In this document: positions 15,750 to 25,525 of the stretch, piece by piece
Position numbering within the stretch: position 1 is the stretch's first letter
Layout: each line of letters begins with the position of its first letter
Assembly: GCA_964390805.1 (NCBI GenBank)
Contig: CAYMKL010000011.1
Location: 18,043-82,042, forward strand
From: CAYMKL01 sp964390805
GTDB lineage: Bacteria > Chloroflexota > Anaerolineae > VGOG01
Direction of reading: 5' to 3'
Length of the DNA: 64,000 nucleotides
Notes under the pieces: model-generated
Database searches by the model: none
The model's input: the letters and a program-made list of their open reading frames with translations, nothing else
Told to the model about the DNA's origin: nothing
Translations under genes and position numbers: made by a program

Positions 15750-17169
15750 CGCATCCCTTGATTCTCAGCAAAAGTACCGGACATTCCTCTCCTCCCCTCG
15801 GAAACACGTGTTAATGATCACCAACCACGGCATCCACCAGTGGAAGATCATTCCCGGCCTTCCAGACACGGGTGGGCAAAATGCATTTGTGAACCAACTC
15901 ACCGCAGCATTGGCCGAACTTGGCTTCAAGATCACGATTGTGAATCGCGGGGGTTATCCTCATCCTGCCACCGGCGAGTGGCGCAAAGGAATTCATTACA
16001 AGGACGAGCGCCAGCGCATTCTGTATCTGGAGGATGGGTTACCCGAATTCGTCCGCAAAGAGGATATGGACGAACGGATTACCGGTCTAGTCAAATCACT
16101 GAAGAATTTTCTCGACGCCGAAGGGGCCAGGGTTGATTTAATCATGTCCCACTACTGGGACGGGGCCAAGATCGGGGTCTTATACAACAGGTATCGTCAA
16201 GAACGAGTGAAGCATGTTTGGATCCCCCATTCCCTGGGCGCCATCAAAAAGCGCAACGTGCTGCCAGATCGCTGGATCGGCCTGCGAGTAGATGAACGTA
16301 TAGCAACCGAAAGAAGCCTGACCCCGGATTTAGACGGCATCGCAGCCACGTCCTCCGTAGTTGAGCAAGCGTTGAGGGAAGACTATGGATACACCCAAGC
16401 CCCCTTGCTCTTGCCTCCGTGTGTAGACACAGATCGCTATCACCCCCGAGAAGTATCGGATGAAGACAACGTCTGGGATTTTCTGAGGCAACGGTCTGGC
16501 GAAGGAAGCGAAGCGGCATTGCCGCCGGCGGAAGTGCGCGAATGTAAGATCGTTACAGAGATCAGCCGCACAGATACCACAAAACGCAAAGACGTATTGA
16601 TCAAAGCTTTTGCTAGAGTCCATCAGCGAGTTCCGAACAGCTTTCTCGTGATCTCCATTGACGAGAACCAAGAGAAACTGGCCGGGGAACTCAAGCACTT
16701 GATCCGCGGCCTCAATTTACAGAACCACATCGCAGTGGTAGGTTCTGTCTGGGATCTATTGCCGACCCTCTACGCGGTTACAGATGTCTACTGCACGCCG
16801 TCTGTCATGGAGGGTTTCGGCATGTCGGCGCAGGAGGCGGCTGCCACAGGCGTTCCCGTGGTGGCAAGCCATCTTGTTCCGTTCGTGACCGAATACTTGC
16901 TGGGAACCGATGTCAAAGAAGTCCACTTCAAAGAGGGCAGCCCGCCTTTGAAACTGGGGCGCGGCGCCATTGTTGTCCAGGCGGACGATGTGGACGGGTT
17001 CGCCTGCGCTTTGGAAATGCTTCTTTCCAATGATGAACTGCGAAAAGCGATGGGGCAAAACGCCTATCACGCTACCGTCCCCTACTTCACCTGGGAGAAT
17101 CGGATTAGCGACTTTCTCGATGCCATCGGTCTAGCCCCTGGAGTTCGCGACCATGAGCCAGCAACTTAA
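15724..17169 (+). CDS. GT4 glycosyltransferase, sucrose(-phosphate)-synthase-like
   Basis: A 481-residue GT-B fold enzyme. The N-terminal motif LPDTGGQNAFVNQL (near residues 46-59) is the acceptor-side signature of sucrose synthase and sucrose-phosphate synthase. The C-terminal EGFGMSAQEAA (near residue 360) is the nucleotide-sugar-binding E-x7-E element. The likely chemistry is reversible transfer of glucose, or another hexose, between a nucleotide diphosphate and a fructose-type acceptor. A fructosidase-like protein and a GalT-like protein on either side, with overlapping reading frames (26 and 17 nt), point to one pathway making or breaking a sucrose-like disaccharide. Mannosylfructose-phosphate synthase is an alternative. 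Confidence 0.85.
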   Translation: MKVKQHTTDASLDSQQKYRTFLSSPRKHVLMITNHGIHQWKIIPGLPDTGGQNAFVNQLTAALAELGFKITIVNRGGYPHPATGEWRKGIHYKDERQRILYLEDGLPEFVRKEDMDERITGLVKSLKNFLDAEGARVDLIMSHYWDGAKIGVLYNRYRQERVKHVWIPHSLGAIKKRNVLPDRWIGLRVDERIATERSLTPDLDGIAATSSVVEQALREDYGYTQAPLLLPPCVDTDRYHPREVSDEDNVWDFLRQRSGEGSEAALPPAEVRECKIVTEISRTDTTKRKDVLIKAFARVHQRVPNSFLVISIDENQEKLAGELKHLIRGLNLQNHIAVVGSVWDLLPTLYAVTDVYCTPSVMEGFGMSAQEAAATGVPVVASHLVPFVTEYLLGTDVKEVHFKEGSPPLKLGRGAIVVQADDVDGFACALEMLLSNDELRKAMGQNAYHATVPYFTWENRISDFLDAIGLAPGVRDHEPAT

Positions 17170-18322
17170 CCGCGAGGCGCTTGCGGCTATTCTCCAGGCT
17201 GAAGACCTAGAAGCTCTCTCGTTTCCTGAGCTGGTGGAGCTGTTTCGGAAGGAAGAGGGAATCTGTGGGTTCCTTCCAGATGGTGTGTATCAGATTGATC
17301 CCAGGAACGGAGACCGAATCATATACAATTCTTCTCGTACCCGCCGGCCCCACGATTATCAAGCGCCGTCAGCAAGCACTTCGGAGCAAGAATGTATCAT
17401 CTGTCAAGGCAAAACAACAGGCATCATTGATATCACTGACCTCAGTGAAGGCTTTACTTTTGTCAACAAGAATCTCTACCCTGCTCTGTATCCGTTGGAG
17501 ATCAATCTTTCAAATCATCTCGGCGAGGGAAGCCAAGAGACCAGAGGGTGGTTGTCTTACGGCCTGCATTTTCTTCAATGGACATCGTCTCAACACGACA
17601 AGGATTGGCACAACATGCCTCTTTCGGATCGCGTCGTCGTCATGCAACGACTTGCGGCTCTGGAAAGGAGGCTTCTCGCAGAGTCCAAGGAGTTCTTGCC
17701 TCCCTCTGAATCTTGGGATGATCGGAACGGCTGTCGCGGTCTTGTTCTAATCATCAAAAACCACGGGCGCCTCGTTGGTGGGTCTCTGGCTCATGGTCAC
17801 CAGCAGATTGCGCTTAGCAATGTCATGCCCAGACGGATGCGTGACAACTGGCGCTTCGAAAGGGAGCGTGGGGAAACATTCTCCACATATCTTTTGCGCG
17901 AAAACCCCTCTGAACTTGTGATCAAGGACTATGGGCCAGCAACCCTCTTGGTACCGTATTTCATGCGGCGTCCGTTTGACATGATGCTCCTCGTGAAAGA
18001 GACAGATAAGAAGCATCTTCACGAGTTGACCGACGCTGAAATCGTGGCAGTCGCTAGAGGTTGGCATGATGCCATTCGGGCCATGCGCTTGATCATGCCG
18101 AAGATCGGCAGGGAACTGGCATACAACGTGATCGCCAACAATGGCCCCGGCGCTGGGATCTATTTTGAATTCCTGCCCTATTCCCAGGAAATTGGAGGTT
18201 TTGAGAAGCTTGGCCTTTTTGCATGCCAAGGAAGCCCGAAAAGCGCAGCCGTTCGGATACGTGAACTTCTGAGGGAACAAGGTAGTGCGCTGGATCTTCG
18301 GCCCAGCGTCCCAGGCATTTGA
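17153..18322 (+). CDS. GalT-like HIT-superfamily nucleotidyltransferase
   Basis: A 389-residue protein with GalT-type organisation. A CIIC zinc-knuckle-like pair is near residue 84, and the HIT-type active-site strand GGSLAHGHQQI is near residue 208 (HxHxQ, the first His being the expected nucleotidylated residue). A second conserved region GPGAGIYFEF lies near the C-terminus. Galactose-1-P uridylyltransferase, ADP-glucose phosphorylase and Ap4A phosphorylase share this fold, so the exact donor is open. Coupled to the GT4 gene, it could convert the released sugar nucleotide to sugar-1-phosphate. Its stop codon overlaps the -35 box of the next promoter. Confidence 0.8.
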   Translation: MSQQLNREALAAILQAEDLEALSFPELVELFRKEEGICGFLPDGVYQIDPRNGDRIIYNSSRTRRPHDYQAPSASTSEQECIICQGKTTGIIDITDLSEGFTFVNKNLYPALYPLEINLSNHLGEGSQETRGWLSYGLHFLQWTSSQHDKDWHNMPLSDRVVVMQRLAALERRLLAESKEFLPPSESWDDRNGCRGLVLIIKNHGRLVGGSLAHGHQQIALSNVMPRRMRDNWRFERERGETFSTYLLRENPSELVIKDYGPATLLVPYFMRRPFDMMLLVKETDKKHLHELTDAEIVAVARGWHDAIRAMRLIMPKIGRELAYNVIANNGPGAGIYFEFLPYSQEIGGFEKLGLFACQGSPKSAAVRIRELLREQGSALDLRPSVPGI

Positions 18323-18347
18323 CAAAAGTGCTATTATGCGCTATCAT
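18319..18347 (+). promoter_or_regulatory. Promoter of second sugar-importer operon
   Basis: TTGACA (18319-18324), 17-nt spacer, TATCAT (18342-18347). The -35 includes the stop codon of the GalT-like gene. Confidence 0.75.
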
Positions 18348-18411
18348 CATTTTGTGCATCCGTGTCTCTCGTTTTCCGCTATTCCGTCGTGACATTGTCA
18401 ACGCCGAACGT

Positions 18412-18550
18412 GGGAAGGAGGTGATGATCTAAAACAAGAATTGGTTTGCAGAGCAGGCTGCCGAGATTTGGCAGCTAGGTATGACCGGAAGAAGACAAGG
18501 GTCATATCCTATTGAATCCAAAGAAGGAAAAGTCAAGGAGGAGAATAAAA
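18412..18550 (+). promoter_or_regulatory. Structured 5' leader of binding-protein gene 2
   Basis: Same layout as 8587-8727: AAGGAGGTGAT (18415-18425), hairpin GCTGCC/GGCAGC (18457-18475), hairpin TATGACC/GGTCATA (18480-18506), then TCCTATTGAATCCA and the true ribosome site AAGGAGGAG before ATG 18551. The spacer bases between the motifs differ while the stems are kept, which argues for selection on RNA structure. Confidence 0.7.
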
Positions 18551-20327
18551 ATGAAACGCTCAATGTTTACGATTTTGGTTCTGTTGGTGGCGGCGAGCAT
18601 GATCTTGGCTGCTTGCGCCCCCAAAGCCACGCCCACGCCTGTTCCACCGACCCCCAAACCAGCGACACCGACCCCCAAACCGGCAGAACCGACTAAGCCG
18701 CCCGAGGTGAAGCCCGAAGCGCCTTTCCCCATGGCTTCTGGCGGCTTCCTGGAGAAGGCCGTGACAGGCGAGTATGCCGGCACGACGGTGGTAGTTGATG
18801 GTCCCTTCACCGACATTGACGAGGTGTTGTTCAACGAGTCAATGGATCCCTTCGAGGAGGCCACCGGCATCACCGTGAACTACATCGGCAACAAGGAGTT
18901 CGAGGGCTCCATCTCCATCCGCGTGGATGCGGGCGACGCTCCGGACATCGCCGACTTCCCGCAGCCTGGCTTGCTGGCCAGCTTTGTCCGCCAGGGGAAG
19001 ATCGTGGATCCGACGACGTTCATCTCCGATGCCTGGCTGAAGCAGCAGTACAACGATAGCTGGCTTCAGATGGCGGATATACAAGGCCAATCGGCTGGTG
19101 TCTGGCATCGCTTCAACGGCAAGAGCCTGGTGTGGTATCCCAAGGACGACTTCGACGCTGCTGGCTATCCGATCCCCAAGACCTGGGACGAGTTGATCGC
19201 CTTGATGGACATGATTGTGTCCGATGGGGACACTCCCTGGTGCATCGGCATCGAGTCTGGGGCTGCCACGGGCTGGCCGGCCACGGACTGGATGGAGGAG
19301 TTCATGCTCCGCACCACCAGCCTGGAGAACTACGACAAGTGGACCACCGGCGAGTTGTCGTTTGCCTCCCCCGAGGTGAAGAACGCGGCTGAGACTCTGG
19401 CCGAGATCTGGTTCAACGACGACTACGTGTATGGTGGCACGGCGTCTATCGTGTCCACCTTCTTCGGGGACTCTCCGGCGCCGATGTTCGAGGATCCGCC
19501 CAAGTGCTGGATGCACAAGCAGGGCAACTTCATCACTGGGTTCTTCCCGGAGGGAGCGGAGGCGGACAAGGACTACGGCTTCTTCTACCTGCCGGGGATT
19601 GATGCGGCCTACGGCAAGCCGTTCCTGGTGGCTGGTGACATCATGGCCATGTTCAACGATCGGCCTGAGGTGCGCGCCTTGATGGAGTACTTCACCACGC
19701 CGCAGTCGGCGCAGGGCTGGTTGCAGAACGGTGGTGCGTTGGCCGCTCACCTGACGGCCACTCCGGATATGTACGGAGTTGACCTGGAGAAAGGCATCGC
19801 CACCCTGGTGAACGAAGCCACCAGCTTCCGCTTCGACGGCTCAGACCTGATGCCGGGCGAGGTTGGAGCTGGTTCATTCTGGACGGGGATGACCGACTGG
19901 GTCTCTGGCTCCGCCGACCTGGACACCGTCCTGGCTGAAATAGACGAATCCTGGCCGACAGGTGTGGCCGGAGAGGTGTCGGGACCGGCCGCAGAGGGCC
20001 TACCGATGGCTTCTGGCGGCTTCCTGGAGAAGGCCGTGGCAGGCGAGTACGCCGGCACGACGGTGGTAGTTGATGGTCCCTTCACCGACATTGACGAGGT
20101 GCTGTTCAACGAGTCAATGGATCCCTTCGAGGAGGCCACCGGCATCACCGTGAACTANNNNNNNNNNNNNNNNNNNNNNNNNNNNNNNNNNNNNNNNNNN
20201 NNNNNNNNNNNNNNNNNNNNNNNNNNNNNNNNNNNNNNNNNNNNNNNNNNNNNNNNNGACCGACTGGGTCTCTGGCTCCGCCGACCTGGACACCGTCCTG
20301 GCTGAAATAGACACCTCCTGGCCGTAG
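18551..20327 (+). CDS. Sugar ABC importer binding lipoprotein 2, tandem-domain, gapped
   Basis: The start is ATG 18551 (MKRSMFTILVLLVAASM) after AAGGAGGAG; an in-frame ATG at 18512 is rejected. Lipobox LAAC and a TP/KP linker to about residue 58 precede a family 1 binding domain beginning PMASGGFLEKAV. After 425 residues a linker (AGEVSGPAAEG) leads into a second PMASGGFLEKAV copy that runs to the 100-N gap. The C-terminal piece after the gap (TDWVSGSADLDTVLAEIDTSWP-stop at 20325-20327) is out of frame only because 100 N stand in for about 1008 nt; the corrected product is 894 residues. Silent and missense differences between copies prove a genuine duplication. It is the receptor for the permeases at 20454 and 21590. 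Confidence 0.87.
20158..20257. other. Scaffold gap of 100 N inside binding-protein gene 2
   Basis: The left flank matches the first copy up to 18882 and the right flank matches it from 19891, so the missing segment corresponds to 18883-19890 (1008 nt). Confidence 0.9.
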
Positions 20328-20349
20328 TAGCGGCAGAGTGAGGCCAACC

Positions 20350-20430
20350 GGGGCTGCCAGTCTACCAAAGGCTGGCAGCCCCACTTCCTCACAAGTGCTT
20401 GGAACAGGGTTGCCAAACCCCGCCTGTTCC
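20350..20430 (+). promoter_or_regulatory. Two intercistronic hairpins after binding-protein gene 2
   Basis: GGGGCTGCCAG (20350-20360) pairs with CTGGCAGCCCC (20372-20382), and GGAACAGG (20401-20408) pairs with CCTGTTCC (20423-20430). Neither has a U-run. The position matches the hairpin at 10379, suggesting differential expression of receptor over permeases. Confidence 0.75.
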
Positions 20431-20453
20431 CACCTTGGGAAAGGAGTTTGAGC

Positions 20454-21590
20454 ATGTACTTAGAGGAACAACTTGACGAACGACGACTTGGTCCCACTAC
20501 CAAGGTCGTGACCTTCATCTTCCGCCTGGCATTGGCTGTCGCCATCCCCATCATTGCCTTTGTCGTACTGTACGCGGGTTTTCTGTTCCTGCGAGCCGGA
20601 GATGCGCCAAAGTGGTTGATCACCGTGGTCGCCATCGTGTGGGGCGTTGGCGGGGTGGCTGTACTCTACTGGATATTCAACTGGATCGTCGAAATGCTTC
20701 CTGAGCAGTGGACGGCGCGGCTCCAGCCATTCGTCTTTATCGGGCCGGCCATAGCCATCCTAACCTGGTACCTGGCCGTGCCCACAGCGCGTACCTTCGT
20801 CATCAGCCTCTTCGACCGTGACGGGATTGCAGGCGGCAACTTTGTCGGCCTCAGCAACTACGTCGCCGTCTTCACCGACCGCCTGATGCGAGAAGCGTTC
20901 CGCAACAACATCTTCATGTGGATCTTGATCGCCACGCCCCTGACGGTCGTTCTTGGGCTGCTCGTCGCCATACTTGCCGACCGGAGCCGCTTCGAGCGCG
21001 TGGCCAAATCGCTCATCTTCATGCCCATGGCCATATCCTTCGTCGGCGCCGGCGTCATCTGGAATTTCATCTACGAGGTGAAACCGGCAGACTCCCCGCA
21101 GATTGGGCTTCTGAACGCCATCGTCGTGGGGCTGGGGGGCGAGCCCCGAGCGTGGACCGCCCATACCGCCATCAGCCCCTGGAACAACCTATTCCTGGTC
21201 ATCATCGTTGCCTGGCTGCAGGCCGGCTTTGCCATGGTGCTGTTTTCAGCCGCGCTCAAGGGCATCCCTGAAGAGATTCTCGAAGCTGCTCGCGTGGACG
21301 GCGCAACCGAGGTGCAGGTCTTCTTTAGGATCATGATTCCTTACATCATGGGTACCATCATCACGGTGACGACCACCATCGTCATCTTCACGCTCAAGAT
21401 CTTTGATGTCGTCTGGGTGATGACCGGCGCACAGTTCGGAACAGGTGTGATTGCGACTCAGTTCTACCGCCAGTCCTTCACCGCCCGCAACGCCGGCTAT
21501 GGCTCCGCCATCGCCATCGTGCTGCTCATCGCCGTCATACCAGTGATGATCTACAACCTACGTCAGTTCCGACGACAGGAGGCATTCTGA
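20454..21590 (+). CDS. Sugar ABC importer permease, MalF-type, with extra N-terminal helices
   Basis: The start is ATG 20454, seven bases after AAGGAG; the in-frame TTG at 20448 is too close to that site. The 378-residue polytopic protein has two additional hydrophobic segments (about residues 20-45 and 60-85) before the six-helix core. The EAA loop EAARVDGATEVQVFFRIMIP is near residue 280. Its stop overlaps the ATG of the partner permease by one base. Like the first importer, it lacks its own ATPase. Confidence 0.92.
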   Translation: MYLEEQLDERRLGPTTKVVTFIFRLALAVAIPIIAFVVLYAGFLFLRAGDAPKWLITVVAIVWGVGGVAVLYWIFNWIVEMLPEQWTARLQPFVFIGPAIAILTWYLAVPTARTFVISLFDRDGIAGGNFVGLSNYVAVFTDRLMREAFRNNIFMWILIATPLTVVLGLLVAILADRSRFERVAKSLIFMPMAISFVGAGVIWNFIYEVKPADSPQIGLLNAIVVGLGGEPRAWTAHTAISPWNNLFLVIIVAWLQAGFAMVLFSAALKGIPEEILEAARVDGATEVQVFFRIMIPYIMGTIITVTTTIVIFTLKIFDVVWVMTGAQFGTGVIATQFYRQSFTARNAGYGSAIAIVLLIAVIPVMIYNLRQFRRQEAF

Positions 21591-22696
21591 TGAAAAGCTC
21601 GCGCATCCAGAGATTACTAACTGGTCCGCTCCTGGTCAACGTCATCCTTGCTCTCCTGGTGTTGGTTTGGATGATCCCAACCATCGGGCTGTTCGTATCG
21701 TCCTTCCGCGGACGCTTTGACCTTCAGACCTCGGGCTGGTGGACCATCTTCCCGCACCGGGAGTGGGTCAACGTCGCGACGATAGATCCCAGGGAGCAAG
21801 GACTAGATGCCACTGGCCCGATGGAGATCGAGGGAGTTACGGCGACCTTCGAGGAACTCCGCGAAGGCGTGCAATCGCCAACCGGGAAGCGCATCCAGTG
21901 GGTTGGAAACCGGCGCATCGGTCGCATCGAAGTTCAAGAGAGACAATGGGCCGTCAGTTGGGACTTCACCTTGGACAACTACAAGCAGGTGCTCGAGGGC
22001 AAGGACTTTGAATACAGGCACGCGGATGGAACCGTGGAGGTCATACCCGGTGATGATTTCTCTGGCGCCTTGTTCAACAGCATCGCCGTGGCGATTCCTT
22101 CGACGGTGATACCCATCCTCATCGCGGCGTTTGCGGCCTACGGATTCGCCTGGATGAACTTTCCCGGCCGGCGTATCCTCTTCATTCTCGTGGTGGCGCT
22201 GCTGGTTGTGCCTCTGCAGATTGCTCTGGTGCCGATTCTGTCAGACTACGCCAAGCTCAAGCTCAATGGCACCTTCCTGGCGATCTGGCTGGCCCACACC
22301 GGCTTTGGCCTGCCCCTGGCCACCTACCTGCTGTTCAACTACATCAGCACCTTGCCCCGTGAGATACTTGAGTCCGCCTTCATAGACGGCGCCTCTCACT
22401 TTACAGTGTTCTTAAGGCTGATCTTGCCGCTTTCGATACCTGCCCTGGCCTCCTTCGCCATCTTCCAGTTCCTGTGGGTCTGGAACGACTATCTGGTGGC
22501 CCTCATCTTCCTCGGCGGCGACCCGAACTTTGAGGTAGTGACCATGCGGCTGGCCGGCATCGTCGGAGATCGTGGCCAAGACTGGCACCTACTGACCTCG
22601 GCCGCCTTTGTAACCATGCTGTTGCCGCTGACCGTGTTCTTCTCGCTGCAGCGCTACTTCGTGCGTGGTCTGCTGGCCGGATCGGTTAAGGGGTAA
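21590..22696 (+). CDS. Sugar ABC importer permease, MalG-type
   Basis: A 368-residue permease starting in a TGATG overlap, with AGGAGG just upstream. A soluble insertion of about 110 residues (residues 40-150, with repeated charged strands) follows the first helix, as in some glycoside-type MalG proteins. The EAA-type loop ESAFIDGASHFTVFLRLILP is near residue 265, and the SVKG end is typical. It is the last gene of the operon before a terminator. Confidence 0.92.
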   Translation: MKSSRIQRLLTGPLLVNVILALLVLVWMIPTIGLFVSSFRGRFDLQTSGWWTIFPHREWVNVATIDPREQGLDATGPMEIEGVTATFEELREGVQSPTGKRIQWVGNRRIGRIEVQERQWAVSWDFTLDNYKQVLEGKDFEYRHADGTVEVIPGDDFSGALFNSIAVAIPSTVIPILIAAFAAYGFAWMNFPGRRILFILVVALLVVPLQIALVPILSDYAKLKLNGTFLAIWLAHTGFGLPLATYLLFNYISTLPREILESAFIDGASHFTVFLRLILPLSIPALASFAIFQFLWVWNDYLVALIFLGGDPNFEVVTMRLAGIVGDRGQDWHLLTSAAFVTMLLPLTVFFSLQRYFVRGLLAGSVKG

Positions 22697-22728
22697 ACTG
22701 CTCGACGATGCTAGATTTCGTGCCAAGT

Positions 22729-22815
22729 GTCATTGCGAGGAGCGGAGCGACGAAGCAATCCCCACCGTTGCCTGCAATTGGAGGCAGGAGATTGCTTCGC
22801 TGCACTCGCAATGAC
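22729..22815. repeat. Palindromic GTCATTGCGAG repeat, intergenic copy
   Basis: GTCATTGCGAG (22729-22739) and CTCGCAATGAC (22805-22815) are terminal inverted arms, with inner GAAGCAATC/GATTGCTTC arms. The same element occurs inside a GH38 gene at 37421-37501. It is a REP/MITE-like non-coding repeat. Confidence 0.85.
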
Positions 22816-22847
22816 GCTGTCTCGACGCTGCCAAGTAGTACGCAACG

Positions 22848-22886
22848 AGAAAGCAGGGCGGCTGCAAGGCCGTCGCCCTGCTTTCT
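22848..22886 (+). terminator. Terminator of second sugar-importer operon
   Basis: AGAAAGCAGGGCG (22848-22860) pairs with CGCCCTGCTTTCT (22874-22886), a 13-bp perfect stem whose descending arm ends T-rich. Confidence 0.8.
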
Positions 22887-22969
22887 GATAATGCCGTATC
22901 GGATGTCTGCTCAGAAACAAGCCTCTTTTGGTTCACCAGAGCCCAGCTCCCGAAATCACAGGAACCACT

Positions 22970-25414
22970 ATGCGCTACGGGCACTTTGACGATCAAAACC
23001 GCGAGTACGTTATCACCAGGCCCGACACACCGCTACCCTGGATCAACTACCTGGGGAGCGAAGCGTACTTCGGGATCATATCCAATACGGCGGGCGGCTA
23101 TTCGTTCTACCGGGATGCCCGCCTGCGGCGTGTCACGCGCTATCGCTATAACAACGTTCCGTTTGATACCGGCGGGCGCTATCTGTACGTGCGGGACGAC
23201 GACAGCAGGGCGTTCTGGTCCCCTTCCTGGCAGCCAACCCAGCGCGAGCTGGAGAACTACACCTGCCGCCACGGATTGGGCTACACCATCATCGGCTCGA
23301 CTTACCGGGGGATCGAAGCACAGACGCGTTACTTCGTCCCAGTGAACGATACCCTGGAGATCTGGCAACTCACGCTGACGAACCGTCGAGGCGAGCCTGC
23401 CCATCTCTCGCTTTTCTCCAGCATCGAGTTCTGCCTGTGGGATGCCCACGGCGACGCGACCAACTTTCAGCGCAACTTCAACATTGGCGAAGTGGAGATC
23501 GAGGACGGCGTGATCTATCACAAGACCGAGTACCGCGAGCGACGGGATCACTTCGCCTTCTTTGCTTGCTCTGAACCCCTGGCTGGGTTCGACACGCAGC
23601 GGGATGTGTTCCTGGGTCCTTACCGGGGCTGGGATAACCCGGCGGTCGTCGAGCGCGGTCGTGCCTGCAACTCCGTTGCTCACGGGTGGGCACCCATCGG
23701 CTCCCACCACGTCAAGATCACTCTTGAGCCCGGCGAGACGCGCCAGATCATCTTTGTCCTCGGCTACCACGAGAATCCTCGCGACCAGAAGTTCGATCCA
23801 CCGGGCTCACAGATCGTCAACAAGCGAACGGTTAAACCCATCGTTGCCAGGTATCTCGACAAGGAAAACGCGGATGCAGCTTTTGAGGAGTTGCGCGCTT
23901 ATTGGGATGGTCTGCTAGCTATTCTCCAGGTCGAAACGCCCGACATCCACACCGACCGCATGGTCAACATCTGGAACGCCTACCAGTGTATGGTCACTTT
24001 CAATCTGTCACGTTCCGCCTCGTTCTTTGAATCCGGCATCGGGCGCGGTATGGGGTTCCGCGATTCCAACCAGGACTTGCTGGGCTTCGTCCACATGGTG
24101 CCGCGGCGGGCCCGCCAGCGCATCCTGGATCTGGCCGCTACCCAACTGGAGACCGGCGGCGCATACCACCAGTATCAGCCCCTCACCAAGCGGGGCAACG
24201 ATGAGGTCGGCAGCGACTTCAACGACGACCCACACTGGTTGATCCTGAGTGTGGCCGCCTATCTGAAGGAAACGGGCGACTGGAGTATTCTGGACGAACC
24301 CGTGGTGTATGAGAACCGACCTGGCACCGAGAAGCCGCTCTACGACCACCTGCGGCGCAGCCTGCGCTACACGCTAGACCGGCTAGGCCCCCACGGGCTG
24401 CCACTCATCGGTCGCGCCGACTGGAACGATTGCCTGAACCTGAACTGCTTTTCCGCGGAACCTGGCCAATCGTTCCAGACAGTAACCAATAAAGACGGCA
24501 AGGTGGCTGAGTCGGTCTTCATTGCGGGGATGTTTGTGCTGACTGCCCAGGAGATGGCCGCCATTGCCCGGTGGCGCGGCCTGGAGGAGGAAGCCCAGGA
24601 CTACCTCGACCAGGCTGCCAAGATGGAGGCCACTGTGCAGGAGCATGGATGGGACGGCCAGTGGTTCCTCCGCGCCTACGACGATTTCGGCCACAAGGTC
24701 GGCTCGCACGCCTGTGATGAGGGACAGATCTTCGTCGAACCGCAGGGCTTCTGTGTGCTGGCCGGCATCGGGCTCGAAGACGGTCGGGCAGAGAAGGCGC
24801 TGGCGGCGGTGAAGGAGCGCCTGGCAACGCCGCATGGCATCGTCCTTCAGCAACCAGCCTACTCCCGGTACTACATCCACCTGGGCGAAATCTCGTCTTA
24901 TCCCCCCGGCTACAAAGAGAACGCGAGTGTCTTCTGCCATACCAACCCCTGGATCATGATCGCTGAAACGATGATGGGAAACGGCAACCAGGCGCACGAC
25001 TACTATCTGCGCATCAACCCGTCGGCGCGGGAGGAAATCAGCGACGTGCATCGCTGTGAGCCGTACGTGTATGCTCAGATGATTGCCGGACGCGATGCCC
25101 CTACGCATGGCGAGGCCAAGAACTCCTGGCTGACAGGAACGGCAGCCTGGAACTACGTCGCCATCACCCAGTGGATCCTGGGCATCCGGCCCACCTACAC
25201 TGGCCTGCAGATCGCGCCCGTCATCCCCAGTGATTGGACTGGCTTCCAGGCGACGCGCGCCTTCCGGGGCGTGACCTACCGTATTTCGGTGAGACGCGCG
25301 GGCAAGGGGAATGCGGCGGCTCTCATGGTGGACGGCGAGCCAATCAAAGGTAACGTCGTGCCTCTGCCGCCAAGTGATCGAACCGAAGTGAAGGTCGAGG
25401 TCACCTTGAGCTGA
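22970..25414 (+). CDS. GH94 cellobiose-phosphorylase-like enzyme
   Basis: The start is ATG 22970 (MRYGHFDDQNREYVI), the conserved family N-terminus, giving 814 residues, the usual length. The N-terminal beta-sandwich carries INYLGSEAYFGIISNTAGGY and FWSPSWQP; the (alpha/alpha)6 catalytic domain has RADWNDCLN near residue 480, where the Asp is the expected general acid. The family phosphorolyses beta-1,4-glucobiose, or related disaccharides, to a sugar-1-phosphate plus sugar, saving ATP. No signal peptide, so it acts on imported disaccharide, probably supplied by the transporter just upstream. The ribosome site (CAGGAA) is weak. The NYLGS..FG.IISN pattern favours cellobiose phosphorylase over the chitobiose type. 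Confidence 0.92.
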   Translation: MRYGHFDDQNREYVITRPDTPLPWINYLGSEAYFGIISNTAGGYSFYRDARLRRVTRYRYNNVPFDTGGRYLYVRDDDSRAFWSPSWQPTQRELENYTCRHGLGYTIIGSTYRGIEAQTRYFVPVNDTLEIWQLTLTNRRGEPAHLSLFSSIEFCLWDAHGDATNFQRNFNIGEVEIEDGVIYHKTEYRERRDHFAFFACSEPLAGFDTQRDVFLGPYRGWDNPAVVERGRACNSVAHGWAPIGSHHVKITLEPGETRQIIFVLGYHENPRDQKFDPPGSQIVNKRTVKPIVARYLDKENADAAFEELRAYWDGLLAILQVETPDIHTDRMVNIWNAYQCMVTFNLSRSASFFESGIGRGMGFRDSNQDLLGFVHMVPRRARQRILDLAATQLETGGAYHQYQPLTKRGNDEVGSDFNDDPHWLILSVAAYLKETGDWSILDEPVVYENRPGTEKPLYDHLRRSLRYTLDRLGPHGLPLIGRADWNDCLNLNCFSAEPGQSFQTVTNKDGKVAESVFIAGMFVLTAQEMAAIARWRGLEEEAQDYLDQAAKMEATVQEHGWDGQWFLRAYDDFGHKVGSHACDEGQIFVEPQGFCVLAGIGLEDGRAEKALAAVKERLATPHGIVLQQPAYSRYYIHLGEISSYPPGYKENASVFCHTNPWIMIAETMMGNGNQAHDYYLRINPSAREEISDVHRCEPYVYAQMIAGRDAPTHGEAKNSWLTGTAAWNYVAITQWILGIRPTYTGLQIAPVIPSDWTGFQATRAFRGVTYRISVRRAGKGNAAALMVDGEPIKGNVVPLPPSDRTEVKVEVTLS

Positions 25415-25496
25415 CCGCGTGTCAAGCCATTCTGCTCGTGGGATAATGGTGGGAACACACCAGTTGGAGGTAGTGGATTGAGAAGCTTTTGTCTCT

Positions 25497-25525
25497 TTGA
25501 CAAGTAGGCGATTTAGGGATATAAT
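25497..25525 (+). promoter_or_regulatory. Consensus sigma70 promoter of sugar-importer ATPase
   Basis: TTGACA (25497-25502), exactly 17 nt, TATAAT (25520-25525): both hexamers are perfect consensus. The expected start is near 25532, leaving a leader of about 80 nt. It suggests strong constitutive supply of the shared ATPase. Confidence 0.92.
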
